Positions 28,110 to 39,969 of a stretch of DNA of 64,000 bases are shown piece after piece (position 1 is the stretch's first letter; each line of letters begins with the position of its first letter). The translations under genes and the position numbers were made by a program. This DNA is from Tatumella morbirosei. GTDB lineage: Bacteria; Pseudomonadota; Gammaproteobacteria; Enterobacterales; Enterobacteriaceae. The notes below the pieces were generated by a model, which made no database searches, was not told the DNA's origin, and worked only from the letters and a program-made list of their open reading frames with translations. The stretch spans positions 558,001 to 622,000 of the forward strand of contig NZ_JPKR02000005.1 of the NCBI RefSeq assembly GCF_000757425.2, in the 5' to 3' direction.

Positions 28110-29328
28110 TCATTAACCCGAAAAATATGGTCTGTTCGCGGCTAATCAGTAATACATCGGTCAGACCATATCCAACAAGGCATAACAGCGTCAGCAACAG
28201 CAGCGTATTTCTCTGTCTGATACTTTGGCGTAGCACGACCAAATAGAGCCCCCAGAGCACAATTAGCCCGATAATTCCTTGCAGGCTGGCTGTTTCAATA
28301 CTTTCATCATGCAAATGCACCATCGCATAATCCAGGGCCGATTTATCGGTTCCGTGCTGATCCACATAGCGACTCATCCAGACGAAGCGCTGTTCGGTAC
28401 TCATACCCCAGGGATGCTGTGCAAACACTGCCAGACCAACCTGCCACATAGCCAAACGCGTTCCCAGAGAGGTTGCATCATTGCCTTCACTTTTCAGGTA
28501 GACACTCAAATCATTGCTTGTTGAACGCACACGCTCGGTCACTTCCCCTTTAAACGTGAACATCAGACAAACCATCGCCAGCACCGCTGCCAGAACGATT
28601 CGAAACTTGTACCGGGAACGGGAATTGAACAGCAGACAAACCAGAAAAATTATCGGGTGCAGTGCTATTGCCGAGCGGGTCCCTGTGTGCAGGACCAGCC
28701 AGTAAGAACTCAGGAAAACAGCAAAAGCCAGCACATATCCTCGTAGTGACTCACGTGACAGCAACAGAAAAGCCAGAGTCAGACTGATACATGAATACAT
28801 ATAAGAGGCATCAGTCGCCCGGGTATTATGAAATTCAATCCGGTCCATGCCTCTGGCTACCTGGATGACACCAATCACCGATGTCAGCAAAAATGCCAGC
28901 CAGAAGACAGCCTTGAGCAACCAGGTTTTCTCCGGAAGAAAGTGGCGATATTTCGTCAGGCAGGCCATGATCAGTACGACAAATAACAAGCGTTTTCCTG
29001 CCTGCATATGTGAATTATACATATTCGCTATTGCTGCATCTCCGTAGAAAACCAGAAACCAGACGACTTTCACCAAAGCCAGCAGCAACAGCATCAGTGA
29101 TACAGAGGTCAGAAAGTGGCGAAAATGGCGAATATTGAGACAAACAACCACCAGCGCGATATAACCGGCGATAAAAAAGCATTGTCTGGACAGAGATGAA
29201 TCTACCAGCGTAAAGATAACCGATACACAAACGAGTAAAAAACAGCACACCGGCAACAGGCGATGACTAATTTTTCCTCCGGAAATCCCGGAGATTCGGG
29301 AGGAAAGTTCAGTAAAAAGAGTATTCAT
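28051..29328 (-). CDS. waaL: O-antigen ligase (WaaL/Wzy-C family)
   Basis: A 425-residue inner-membrane protein with 10-12 hydrophobic helices and one large periplasmic loop (residues ~265-345) that carries the Wzy-C signature HLHDESIETASLQG, including the conserved His. It joins undecaprenyl-linked O-antigen to the lipid A core. An in-frame ATG at 29355 is possible; 29328 (MNTLFTELSS) has a similar claim. It reads opposite to waaC and is convergent and overlapping with the GT9 gene. Confidence 0.88.
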   Translation of the reverse strand: MNTLFTELSSRISGISGGKISHRLLPVCCFLLVCVSVIFTLVDSSLSRQCFFIAGYIALVVVCLNIRHFRHFLTSVSLMLLLLALVKVVWFLVFYGDAAIANMYNSHMQAGKRLLFVVLIMACLTKYRHFLPEKTWLLKAVFWLAFLLTSVIGVIQVARGMDRIEFHNTRATDASYMYSCISLTLAFLLLSRESLRGYVLAFAVFLSSYWLVLHTGTRSAIALHPIIFLVCLLFNSRSRYKFRIVLAAVLAMVCLMFTFKGEVTERVRSTSNDLSVYLKSEGNDATSLGTRLAMWQVGLAVFAQHPWGMSTEQRFVWMSRYVDQHGTDKSALDYAMVHLHDESIETASLQGIIGLIVLWGLYLVVLRQSIRQRNTLLLLTLLCLVGYGLTDVLLISREQTIFFGLMITLSCLYAPRGPVQGQTEE

Positions 29329-29566
29329 TTCGTTACGGTTACCTGTTGCAGTCAAAAATTAGGGCTGTCAGGGCAGATACGCCCGGCAAAGTCTGAGACT
29401 GGTATTTTATCCGGTGAAAATCAGCATAACCTTAACTAATCAGCAAAAAATCAGCCTGGTCTGGAAAATAAAAACCACAATTGGTGAGAAATGTCAGAGT
29501 GTGGTTTGTCAGCTGATGGCAGCAACTGAGTGGCTATGATCCCGCCGGGAATACCTGCTTTGAACG

Positions 29567-30541
29567 TTAAGAGACTGGCGCATGACGCTCTACGTAATAC
29601 TGGTAATATTCAAACAATGTCATGCCACGGGTTCGGGAACTCAGCCATTCAAACAATTGCTCAAGATTTTCATACAGCCTCTCAATATCTGCCGCAGTTT
29701 TGAATGTCGGGCTACCGCCAGGCATAAATTCGGAAGAGTGCAGCATAAATTCCACATAATCACCCCCTGTAGCCAGATTTTTCTCTACCACCCGTTTCAT
29801 CGCCGGCAAATTATCTCTGGAAGGACGCAGCCAGTAGACCGAAGGTGCCCGTTGCCGGCCGCGCAACTTATCAATACCCTGCTTCAAGCGAGTGACTAAG
29901 GGGGAGTGCTTATTATCTGTACTCATAGGAACTTCCAGCAGTCCCCCGGATGCGGGTCTGGAAATATCTTCTGCATCTATAAAATATGCCTGGCGCGGAA
30001 AATGTGTGTAATCAGTGCCACCGTTACCCTGAGGTGCTCCCTGATTAAAACGCCAGTTAACACGAGGAGTTACAGAGCAATCAACACAGTAGCCCAGTTC
30101 AAGTAATATCGCCGCATAACGTTCATCAAACGCCCAGCGGCCCGCCCGATGGCTGCGCATAGGCGTACCAAAGGAATTTTCCAGTAATTCGGTCATAAAC
30201 CGGACTTTAGCCTTCAGCAAATCATCGGGATATTCAATCAGATAAGGTTGCCATTTCCAGTCATCCTCCGTCAGTGGTTGTTCAGGAGGACTGTTCCAGG
30301 CATGCAGGTGCATACCCACTTCCCCCTGATTTCTGGTCACCACATCACTGGCAAACTCGACATAAGCCGGGTCACTTGCCATCTCATAATTTGTCAGCCA
30401 GGTCGGCTTAAACTGGTATTTTTCACATAATGCCTGAAAACGCGGCAAAAATCGGGTGTTATCGGTAGTGATTTTACGGTGATTTTGCCAAAGGTTATCA
30501 CCTTCAGTATCGATTGTGATAAGAAAAGCCGGTTTGGTCAT
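29567..30541 (-). CDS. Polysaccharide deacetylase-like LPS core enzyme (WabN-like)
   Basis: A 324-residue cytosolic protein without a signal peptide. The NodB-like metal-binding Asp is in ITIDTEGD near residue 10, with further conserved-looking positions in GEVGMHLHAWNSP, MRSHRAGRWAFDE and MLHSSEFMPGGSP. Klebsiella and Serratia wab clusters contain a deacetylase, WabN, that removes the acetyl group from a core GlcNAc to give GlcN; position within an LPS core cluster supports the same role here. The exact substrate is inferred. Confidence 0.75.
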   Translation of the reverse strand: MTKPAFLITIDTEGDNLWQNHRKITTDNTRFLPRFQALCEKYQFKPTWLTNYEMASDPAYVEFASDVVTRNQGEVGMHLHAWNSPPEQPLTEDDWKWQPYLIEYPDDLLKAKVRFMTELLENSFGTPMRSHRAGRWAFDERYAAILLELGYCVDCSVTPRVNWRFNQGAPQGNGGTDYTHFPRQAYFIDAEDISRPASGGLLEVPMSTDNKHSPLVTRLKQGIDKLRGRQRAPSVYWLRPSRDNLPAMKRVVEKNLATGGDYVEFMLHSSEFMPGGSPTFKTAADIERLYENLEQLFEWLSSRTRGMTLFEYYQYYVERHAPVS

Positions 30542-30676
30542 GGGTTATCTCTGATGTTTACCTGAAGGTTTTCTGTTATTTTTGCATACATTCGCAGGAG
30601 TGCCGATCTGTATCTGTGACGGCCCCTTCAGCCCGCGGCGATCAGTTAACGCATTCACAGTAAAAGGATATCAACA

Positions 30677-31798
30677 GTGTCACAACATCATATCGTAATG
30701 ATTATTGATGGTTTGCCCGGAGGCGGTGCTGAAAAAGTGGTTATCACTCTCAGCCAGGGTCTTCTGGCGCTCGGTCATCGTGTCTCACTGCTTTCGTTAC
30801 GTGATGTCTGTAATTATACACTACCTGAAGGTATTGATTACCGGGTGATTACCGATACTTCCCGGAGCCCGTGGAGAAAATTAACAGAGCTGTCACGCCG
30901 TGCGGGACAGCTCGATAAGGTCTTCCGCCAACTAGTTTCGGAACACGGGTCTGCCGATCTGGTAGTCTCTCATTTACATAAAACCGACCGTATTGTTCGC
31001 CGCAGCAAAGCTATCGATCCGCAAAAAACATGGTTCTGCCTGCATGGTGTCTTCTCCCGCTCTTACCTTGGACACCGTACCGGCTTATCCCGCTGGCTGA
31101 AAGTAAAAAAAATTCACCGTGTTTATCAGCAACGTAACATTATTGGGGTTTCCCGTTATGTGGCCGATGATCTTTGCCAGCATTTTTCGGTTATCCCGGC
31201 AAAACAGCAAGTGATTGCAAATCCGTTCGATTTCGATGCCATATTGGCCCAGGCCACTGAACCGGTTTCTTTACCGGAAAAAAGCTATTTGTTGCATGTC
31301 GGTCGTTTTCACGAAGTTAAGCGTCACGATCGCTTGCTGAAAGCCTACGCAATGAGCGACCTCACCTGGCCACTGGTGCTGTTAGGTGAAGGCAGTACAG
31401 AACGCACCGAACTGTTGAAACAGCTGGCCCGTGAACTCCATATCTCAGAGCGGGTCATTTTCGAGGGGTTCCACAGCAATCCCTATAACTGGATAAAAAA
31501 TGCCCGGATGCTGATTCTGAGCTCCGACAGTGAAGGATTTGGCAATGTGCTGGTGGAAGCTCTGATATGCGAAACACAGGTCGTCAGCACACGTTGCCCT
31601 GGCGGGCCACCCGAAATTCTCACCGGCAATTTAGCCGCCGGACTGGCAGACCTGACGGCTGAGTCGCTGGCCGCAACAATGCAGCAAACAGACCGCCATC
31701 CGGTCAAAATTGAGCCGCAGGTGGTGAGTAATTATCAGCTGGATACCATTTGCTACCGTTACCTGAACCTGATAACCGCAGGAAACACCGATAACTAA
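30677..31798 (+). CDS. GT4-family LPS core glycosyltransferase (possibly WabH-like)
   Basis: A 373-residue retaining glycosyltransferase of GT-B fold. N-domain glycine loop DGLPGGGAEKVVITLSQGL; C-domain has LHVGRFHEVKRHDRLLKAYA and the nucleotide-sugar motif SSDSEGFGNVLVEALICETQVVSTRCPGGPPEIL with the two conserved Glu. The start is GTG at 30677, preceded by AAGGAT. It is divergent from the deacetylase; a GlcNAc transferase paired with a deacetylase would be the wab scheme, but sugar specificity is not visible. Confidence 0.8.
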   Translation: MSQHHIVMIIDGLPGGGAEKVVITLSQGLLALGHRVSLLSLRDVCNYTLPEGIDYRVITDTSRSPWRKLTELSRRAGQLDKVFRQLVSEHGSADLVVSHLHKTDRIVRRSKAIDPQKTWFCLHGVFSRSYLGHRTGLSRWLKVKKIHRVYQQRNIIGVSRYVADDLCQHFSVIPAKQQVIANPFDFDAILAQATEPVSLPEKSYLLHVGRFHEVKRHDRLLKAYAMSDLTWPLVLLGEGSTERTELLKQLARELHISERVIFEGFHSNPYNWIKNARMLILSSDSEGFGNVLVEALICETQVVSTRCPGGPPEILTGNLAAGLADLTAESLAATMQQTDRHPVKIEPQVVSNYQLDTICYRYLNLITAGNTDN

Positions 31799-31828
31799 AC
31801 CTGCCAGCCCAACCGCTGTCAGATCTTC

Positions 31829-32935
31829 TCAGGCAGAAGCCTGCAACGAGATTTTCATCTCACTGAGCAGGGTAAACACATCGTCGACTGGTATGGCCTT
31901 CAACGGCTCAAGCTTATCAGTGACCCGCGGATCGCTCATTGGCAGATAGACATAACGATGCAGATGGCGATCCTGGTACGGACCGCTACTTTCCGGTGAT
32001 TCGGTCACAAACAGACTGAGGGTGGGGGTTTTCAGGGCAAGGGCCAGATGTAATGGCCCGGTATCGCCAGTGACCAGGATATCCATTGAAGAAATAACCC
32101 CTAACAGTTCCGGCAGACTGGTTTTACCCACATAACTGGTGATAGCGGCGATCGTTTGCGGCTCTGCACTGGCCAGAACCTGTTCAGCAAGTCCTGTTTC
32201 CGCAGGCGACCCAATTAATACGATCTCACTTCCAGGAAACTGCTGAACAATCCGGTCAGCCAGTTCGGCAAAATAACGCGGAGGCCAGCAACGAATACTG
32301 GTTGATGCTCCCAACTGAAAGCCGACCCGAAACGTTCCGGGCTGTTTATCTATAGCTTTATAATCACAAGGAACGGCCATATCAACATTCTCTCTGGCGC
32401 ATCCCAGAGCTGATGCCAGTTCCATTTTCCGGGCAATAATATGGCCGGGAAACTGGTCAAGACCGTAGGTCAGCCAACGGGACATTTTTCCCGTTTCTTT
32501 GCCGTAATTATCGCGTACCAGATAGCGACAACCACTCATGGCAGCACTAATCACATCATAAGGAAGATGAGAATGCAGCATTATCGCTAATTCCGGAGAA
32601 AAACGTTTTGCCTGACGAGAAAAATGGGCTAATGAACCAAACTTGTTATTCCAGAACAGCACATCATCGTAGAAATCACGCCGTGTAAGTAACTGTTGAT
32701 ATTTTGGATGTGCAACCAGAACAATACGAGCTGCGGGATAACGCTGACGGATAGCCCGAAGCGCCGGAGTGTTGAACATATAATCGCCCAACGCAGTGGT
32801 AGAATACACCAGAATAGAGCGAAACTCCTGCTGTGGTAGCTGCTTCCTTTTCTCTGGTGTGCTAAGTGACCGACGATAGAAAAGCCCCAGCCAGGCATCC
32901 ACCAAACCTATTTTTCTTTTCTTACTTTCTCTCAT
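31829..32935 (-). CDS. GT9-family heptosyltransferase-like LPS core enzyme
   Basis: A 368-residue GT9 protein: ILVYSTTALGDYMFNTPALRAIRQRYPAARIVLV with the catalytic-region Asp, VGFQLGASTSIRCWPPRYFAELA, and the donor site LVTGDTGPLHLALALKTPTLSLF. It has an unusually basic N-terminus (MRESKKRKIG). Distinct from waaC, waaF, waaQ and the gene at 26982, so the cluster codes for five GT9 enzymes. Opposite in strand to its neighbours. Probably adds a heptose to the outer core; acceptor unknown. Confidence 0.78.
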   Translation of the reverse strand: MRESKKRKIGLVDAWLGLFYRRSLSTPEKRKQLPQQEFRSILVYSTTALGDYMFNTPALRAIRQRYPAARIVLVAHPKYQQLLTRRDFYDDVLFWNNKFGSLAHFSRQAKRFSPELAIMLHSHLPYDVISAAMSGCRYLVRDNYGKETGKMSRWLTYGLDQFPGHIIARKMELASALGCARENVDMAVPCDYKAIDKQPGTFRVGFQLGASTSIRCWPPRYFAELADRIVQQFPGSEIVLIGSPAETGLAEQVLASAEPQTIAAITSYVGKTSLPELLGVISSMDILVTGDTGPLHLALALKTPTLSLFVTESPESSGPYQDRHLHRYVYLPMSDPRVTDKLEPLKAIPVDDVFTLLSEMKISLQASA

Positions 32936-33497
32936 TTTTAACTAACTAGTTCCTGATAGTGTAAACCGGCGAAAAAAATCTAGTAGAATCAGATACAAAT
33001 AAACACTCATTTCGCGCACCCCGCAGTCCCCGGGTGTCACTGTCCCGGCAAATCCAACATAAACAAAAGCGCACTTTGCAGGATGAAACAGGCCGTCATA
33101 TAGTACCACTATGCCTATTCTGTCAGTCGGTTGTTTTGTGCGCGCGACAGGTTTGCACTGCTATACAGACCCTGTCAGGGGGAAAAAATTCGATAACAGC
33201 TGATACTCCCCCGGCAAGCCGTGAATTACCGGCCAACCCACAAAATTTTCCGCACACTACACAGGTAACTGGCAGTCACAGGAATTTACCCCACATCCAT
33301 TTTTATTTGTTACAGTGTGGCGGTTTCGATAATGATTCACCTTTTGGTTAATCATCAGTAATACATTCTGAATATGCCAGACACGAACTTGCCGTAAAAA
33401 AACGGGTCTGAAAATAGCACAGAAACCGGATCACTCAGTTTTGGGACTGCCTGATCCCATGAGCCGGAGTTATTTAAATTTAACATAAGTGACAAGT
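32936..33497. promoter_or_regulatory. Intergenic region upstream of waaQ-wabG
   Basis: Some 560 bases between two divergent genes with no credible CDS (a 105-residue frame at 33034-33351 has no ribosome site and low-complexity content). It should contain the promoters of waaQ and the minus-strand GT9 gene. I looked for the ops element GGCGGTAGC of JUMPstart and found only a partial GGCGGTTTC at about 33324. Confidence 0.4.
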
Positions 33498-34571
33498 ATG
33501 AGTCATACGCCAGTATCAGCTTTATCCCCGCAGAGAATACTGATTATTAAATTGCGCCATCATGGTGACATGTTGCTGATAACTCCGGTTATCGCATCAC
33601 TGCACGATAATTATCCTGACGCCAAAATTGATGTTCTGCTGTATAAAGAGACTGAGCCAATGCTGGTCAACCATCCTCTTATCTCGCACTGTTTTTTTAT
33701 CGATCGTCGCTGGAAAAAACAGGGTGTACTCCGCCATATTGGCCATGAATGGCGTTTACTTCGAACACTCCGGGTACAGCACTATGATTTAGTCATTAAT
33801 CTCGCCGACCAGTGGCGAAGTGCCTTGCTCACCCGTTTCACCGGCGCCAGACAACGTCTCGGTTTTGATTTTCCTAAACGCAAAGGTATGCTCTGGAAAA
33901 AGTGTCACACCCGGTTGGTCTCTGTCTCCGATCATGAGCAGTTGCATACCGTCGAACAAAATCTTTCCCTGTTGAAACCTCTGCATCTGTCACATATCGA
34001 TACCCGTGCGATGATGAGCTACCGGCCAGACGACCACGAATTTATTCAGCAATTACTGGCAGAACAGCAGGTAGCAGGACGGTATATCGTGATCCATCCT
34101 ACATCACGCTGGTTTTTTAAATGCTGGTCAGAAGAAAAAATGGCCAGTCTCATCACACAACTGGCTGCGGAAGGCTATCCAATTGTTCTGACTTCTGGCC
34201 CGGACCATGCTGAGACTGAGATGGTAAGCCGGATACAGGCAATGAGTAAAGGTGAGCACATTGTTTCTCTGGCAGGAAAAATGACACTGCCACAGCTGGC
34301 GGCACTGATCGATTATGCCGCACTATTTATTGGTGTTGATTCAGTGCCGATGCATATGGCTGCCGCACTGGATACCCCCTATGTGGCATTATTTGGCCCC
34401 TCTAAACTCACCCTCTGGCATCCATGGGAAGGCAGAGGAACCGTACTGTGGGCCGGAGATTTTGGTCCTCTACCTCATCCGGATGATATTAAAACAGATA
34501 CCGACGAACGCTATCTGGATTTAATTCCGGTTCAGGCTGTTCTCACCCCGGCACAGGATCTGCTGAAATGA
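33498..34571 (+). CDS. waaQ: LPS heptosyltransferase III
   Basis: A 357-residue GT9 enzyme, colinear with E. coli WaaQ: RILIIKLRHHGDMLLITPVIASL, DAKIDVLLYKETEPML, YDLVINLADQWRSALL, WKK, VIHPTSRWFFKCW and IGVDSVPMHMAAALDTPYVALFGPS. It adds the branching heptose to HepII. The ATG at 33498 is preferred over a GTG at 33489 because AAGTGA precedes it. Its stop overlaps the wabG start (ATGA). Confidence 0.92.
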   Translation: MSHTPVSALSPQRILIIKLRHHGDMLLITPVIASLHDNYPDAKIDVLLYKETEPMLVNHPLISHCFFIDRRWKKQGVLRHIGHEWRLLRTLRVQHYDLVINLADQWRSALLTRFTGARQRLGFDFPKRKGMLWKKCHTRLVSVSDHEQLHTVEQNLSLLKPLHLSHIDTRAMMSYRPDDHEFIQQLLAEQQVAGRYIVIHPTSRWFFKCWSEEKMASLITQLAAEGYPIVLTSGPDHAETEMVSRIQAMSKGEHIVSLAGKMTLPQLAALIDYAALFIGVDSVPMHMAAALDTPYVALFGPSKLTLWHPWEGRGTVLWAGDFGPLPHPDDIKTDTDERYLDLIPVQAVLTPAQDLLK

Positions 34572-35698
34572 AAAAAATTCGTCTGGCCATCGTGCGCCAG
34601 AAATATCGCCCGGATGGAGGTGCCGAGCGTTTTGTTTCCCGTGCACTGGAAGCCCTGGACCACAAAGATATAGAACTGAACGTCATTACCCGCCAGTGGC
34701 AGGGTGACAGCAATCCTGACTGGCATATTCATATCTGTAATCCGATAAAATGGGGACGGATCAGCCGTGAAAAGGGATTTGCTAAAGCAGCGCGTAAACT
34801 CTGGCATCATAAGGGGTTTGACATTGTTCAGAGCCATGAACGTATCGCAGGATGTGATATTTATCGTGCCGGTGATGGCGTACATAAACGCTGGCTCTTG
34901 CAGCGTTCGCGTATTTTACCAGGCTGGCAACAGCGAAGGTTAATGGCCGACCGTTACCATCGTTATGTAATGCGAGCCGAACGTGAAATGTATACTTCAC
35001 CGCATCTGAAAGCTGTCATCTGTAATGCCGAAATGGTAAAGCGCGAAATTATCGAAGACTTTGCGTTACCGGCCGAAAAAATACATGTCATCTACAATGC
35101 TATCGATCATCAAAAATTTTGCCCGGCAGACGCTTCACAGCGGGAAACCTTACGCCAGCAGTATTCCGTGCCACCACAGGCTCACTGTCTGATTTTTGTC
35201 GGTTCAGGATTTGAACGAAAAGGACTCAGGGCAGCAATCCATGCCATTTCTGCTACCGACAGCCATTTGCTGGTCGTTGGCCGTGATAAAACTGAGCAGC
35301 AATATCAGCAACTGGCACACTCCCTGGGTTGCGAACAACGGGTTCATTTTGCAGGAATGCAGCCACAAACCTTGCCATTCTATCAACTGGCAGATGGGTT
35401 ATTACTACCGACACTCTATGACCCCTTCCCGAATGTTATCCTGGAAGCAATGGCCTGTGGTCTGCCAGTGATTACCAGCACTCATTGTGGAGGAGCGGAA
35501 TTTATCCGCCCCGGGGAGAATGGGTTTGTGACGGACGCTTTGGATATCCCGGCATTGATTCTGGCAATTAAAAAATTACCCGCCAATGGCCCTGACTCGC
35601 CAATGGGACAACAGGCAAGGCAAACTATTCTGCCGTACACTCCCGCGTATCTCTCTGAACAACTGTTCCGGCTTTACGAAAAATTATTGTCCGCTTAA
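34568..35698 (+). CDS. wabG: LPS core GalA transferase WabG (GT4)
   Basis: A 376-residue GT4 enzyme. The start KIRLAIVRQKYRPDGGAERFVSRALEAL, RAGDGVHKRWLLQRS, the GSGFERKGLRAAI loop and TLYDPFPNVILEAMACGLPVITSTHCGGAEF closely follow Klebsiella WabG as I remember it, which adds galacturonic acid to HepII. This makes the core wab-type and gives it negative charge in place of phosphate. Translationally coupled to waaQ by ATGA. Confidence 0.9.
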   Translation: MKKIRLAIVRQKYRPDGGAERFVSRALEALDHKDIELNVITRQWQGDSNPDWHIHICNPIKWGRISREKGFAKAARKLWHHKGFDIVQSHERIAGCDIYRAGDGVHKRWLLQRSRILPGWQQRRLMADRYHRYVMRAEREMYTSPHLKAVICNAEMVKREIIEDFALPAEKIHVIYNAIDHQKFCPADASQRETLRQQYSVPPQAHCLIFVGSGFERKGLRAAIHAISATDSHLLVVGRDKTEQQYQQLAHSLGCEQRVHFAGMQPQTLPFYQLADGLLLPTLYDPFPNVILEAMACGLPVITSTHCGGAEFIRPGENGFVTDALDIPALILAIKKLPANGPDSPMGQQARQTILPYTPAYLSEQLFRLYEKLLSA

Positions 35699-35852
35699 TC
35701 ATGTGAAATAATCATTTCTGACGGGAAAGTCGCAGGTCGGTTTCCCCGTCGGCCTAACGTTTTGAAGCTGGGTGGTTTATCCGTCTGCAACGTGCCTAAA
35801 CAGTTACATTTATGCTACCATTGCCGCAATATTCCAAGCCGATATTCACAAA

Positions 35853-37129
35853 ATGCTGTTGCGTGTATACCAGACTCTGCTCTACCTGATTCAACCCTTT
35901 ATCTGGGTTCGATTACTTATCCGCAGTCGTAAAGCGCCGGCGTACCGTAAACGCTGGGCGGAACGTTATGGATTTTGCGAAGGCAAAGTCAGACCTGAGG
36001 GTATCGTACTACATTCGGTTTCTGTCGGAGAAACACTGGCCGCCGTCCCTCTGGTCAGGGCATTGCGATATCGCTATCCGACGCTGCCGATTACCGTGAC
36101 AACCATGACACCAACGGGTTCTGAACGGGCTCAGTCGGCCTTTGGTAAAGATGTAGACCATGTCTACCTGCCCTATGATCTGCCCGGAGCCACGCACCGC
36201 TTTCTGAATACAGTCCGCCCCCGGCTGGTCATCATTATGGAAACCGAACTCTGGCCAGGTCTGATTCATATTCTGCATCAGCGCAAAATCCCACTGGTCA
36301 TTGCCAATGCACGGCTTTCTGAACGTTCTTTCCGGGGTTACCAGAAACTGGGCAGGTTTATGCAGAAATTGCTGCAAAGTATCACGCTCATCGCGGCACA
36401 AAATGCCGAAGATGGTGAGCGGTTTGTGGCATTAGGATTAAAACGCAGCCATCTTGCGGTCACTGGCAGCCTGAAATTTGATATTTCGGTCACCCCGGAA
36501 CTGGCAGCCAAAGCGATAACTCTGCGTAGCCAGTGGGCACCCCATCGTCCAGTGTGGATAGCGACCAGTACCCACGACGGGGAAGAAACGATTGTTCTTG
36601 AAAGTCACCGTCAGTTGCTAAAACAATTTCCGGACCTGTTGTTGATTCTGGTCCCGCGCCATCCGGAACGCTTTGCGGATGCTAAAGCACTGACCCAACG
36701 GGCTGGCCTGAAGTTTATCAGTCGCAGCAGCGGAGACGTTCCTTCGGCCGCCACTCAGGTCGTGATAGGCGACACTATGGGTGAATTAATGCTGCTCTAC
36801 GGTATTGCAGACCTGGCCTTTGTCGGGGGTAGTCTGACAGAACGCGGCGGACATAACCCGCTGGAACCGGCAGCTCATGCCATCCCGGTGCTGATGGGAC
36901 CACATACATGGAATTTTAAAGACATCTGCAGCAAACTCGAAGAAGCTCAGGGGTTAATAACCGTGACCGACAGCACCTCTCTGACCAGAGAAGTCAGCAC
37001 CCTGTTACAGGATGATGACTACCGCAGATATTACGGCCACCATGCTGTAGAGGTATTACGGCAAAATCAGGGAGCCTTGCAACGATTACTGGAACTGCTT
37101 GAACCCAATCTTCCGCCACGGACACACTG

Positions 37130-37130
<1 letters not shown>
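35853..37130 (+). CDS. waaA: 3-deoxy-D-manno-octulosonic acid transferase
   Basis: A 425-residue membrane-anchored GT30 enzyme, exact E. coli length, that adds two Kdo residues to lipid IVA. N-terminal anchor [27 protein letters not shown], catalytic Glu in [11 protein letters not shown] near residue 60, METELWPGL, and donor site [28 protein letters not shown]. The frame is open upstream to 35772, but the start at 35853 gives the family N-terminus. Its stop overlaps the waaE start. Confidence 0.97.
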
Positions 37131-38397
<1,267 letters not shown>

Positions 38398-38401
38398 GAT
38401 A

Positions 38402-39211
38402 TCATTTCTGACAGTGAGGGCACCAGTAAGTACTGCGTTGCGCGTGTCTGCCACTCTGAATAACCGTACCACAATGCCGACACGGTTCGCCTGCCCGCCC
38501 ATACACCTGAAGTTCCTGAGCAAAATATCCGGGCTTGCCATCGCTTTGCAAAAAATCCCGTAAGGTCGTGCCACCCTGTTCGATTGAACGTTGCAGTACC
38601 TGCTTAATACATTTCACCAGTCGTTGCGCATCTTCATCACTAAGCTGGCAGGCCAGCCTGTCGGGCAGAATTCCTGCAGCAAACAACGATTCACTGGCAT
38701 AGATATTCCCGACCCCAACCACCAGCTTGTTATCCATCAACCATTGTTTGACAGGAATACGTTTACGCTGCGATTTGTCCTGCAGCCACTGTGCAGAAAA
38801 CTCATCACTCAGAGGTTCAGGCCCCAAATGTGAAAGCACGCGACTGGCGACTAAATCTGTTTCCCATAACCAGGCCCCAAAACGCCTGGGATCGGTATAA
38901 CGCAGCACTTTTCCATTACTTAAAACCAGATCAACATGGTCATGCTTTTCTGCCGGTAGTTCTTCCGCCAGTACTCTCAGGCTACCTGACATCCCCAGAT
39001 GGATGATAATCCATCCCTGTGGCAGTTCCAGCAGCAGATATTTAGCCCGTCTCTGCACGCTTAACACCGGCTGATCACTCAGAGACAATATTTCCGGCGA
39101 CACTGGCCAGCGTAACCGTGCATTACGCACCACTGCGTGCAATACCGTGGCACCGACCAGATGTGGCTCTATACCACGGCGACTGGTTTCAACTTCAGGT
39201 AATTCAGGCAT
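38402..39211 (-). CDS. mutM: Formamidopyrimidine-DNA glycosylase
   Basis: A 269-residue base-excision enzyme for 8-oxoguanine and FaPy lesions. After Met removal the catalytic Pro2 and Glu3 are in [12 protein letters not shown], which decides the start at 39211 over the preceding ATG. Lys in [25 protein letters not shown] and the C-terminal zinc finger [26 protein letters not shown] (C-x2-C...C-x2-C) are all intact. Confidence 0.97.
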   Translation of the reverse strand: MPELPEVETSRRGIEPHLVGATVLHAVVRNARLRWPVSPEILSLSDQPVLSVQRRAKYLLLELPQGWIIIHLGMSGSLRVLAEELPAEKHDHVDLVLSNGKVLRYTDPRRFGAWLWETDLVASRVLSHLGPEPLSDEFSAQWLQDKSQRKRIPVKQWLMDNKLVVGVGNIYASESLFAAGILPDRLACQLSDEDAQRLVKCIKQVLQRSIEQGGTTLRDFLQSDGKPGYFAQELQVYGRAGEPCRHCGTVIQSGRHAQRSTYWCPHCQK

Positions 39212-39254
39212 CACAGCTCCTTAACGTCGGTAATGGCTGGCAGTCCCGGAAAAC

Positions 39255-39282
39255 AAAAAACCCGGCCGAAGCCGGGTTTTTT
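39255..39282 (-). terminator. rpmBG terminator
   Basis: A symmetrical intrinsic terminator, AAAAAA-CCCGGC-CGAA-GCCGGG-TTTTTT, directly after rpmG and before mutM. It works on either strand by sequence; the minus-strand rpmB-rpmG transcript is the obvious user, with mutM reached by read-through. Confidence 0.92.
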
Positions 39283-39295
39283 CAGAATACCAAAA

Positions 39296-39466
<171 letters not shown>

Positions 39467-39474
39467 TTAGTTCC

Positions 39475-39732
<258 letters not shown>

Positions 39733-39969
39733 TCAGCTCGAGCTTTGTACTTAGGTTCTGGCCGCCTCGTCAGGCTTTTAACCCATCCAGGCGAGTTCTA
39801 TGTGAACCCGCTGAGCAGGCCTAAACGCCAAACCCGAGATTCTCAAAGGTGGCGTAGTATACGCTCTGTGGCTCAAACGCTCAAGTCCCGAACAGATAAA
39901 GATCTCCCGGGATCGATTAAAAAATGATTGCATTCACCCGGAAACCGCATTGAGCGGCTATTTTTCATA

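Noticed and set aside
33300-33345. JUMPstart/ops element for RfaH before waaQ
   Set aside because: Only GGCGGTTTC is present; the ops core GGCGGTAGC is not.
33034-33351. 105-codon plus-strand frame before waaQ
   Set aside because: No ribosome site, no similarity recognised, odd composition; treated as non-coding.
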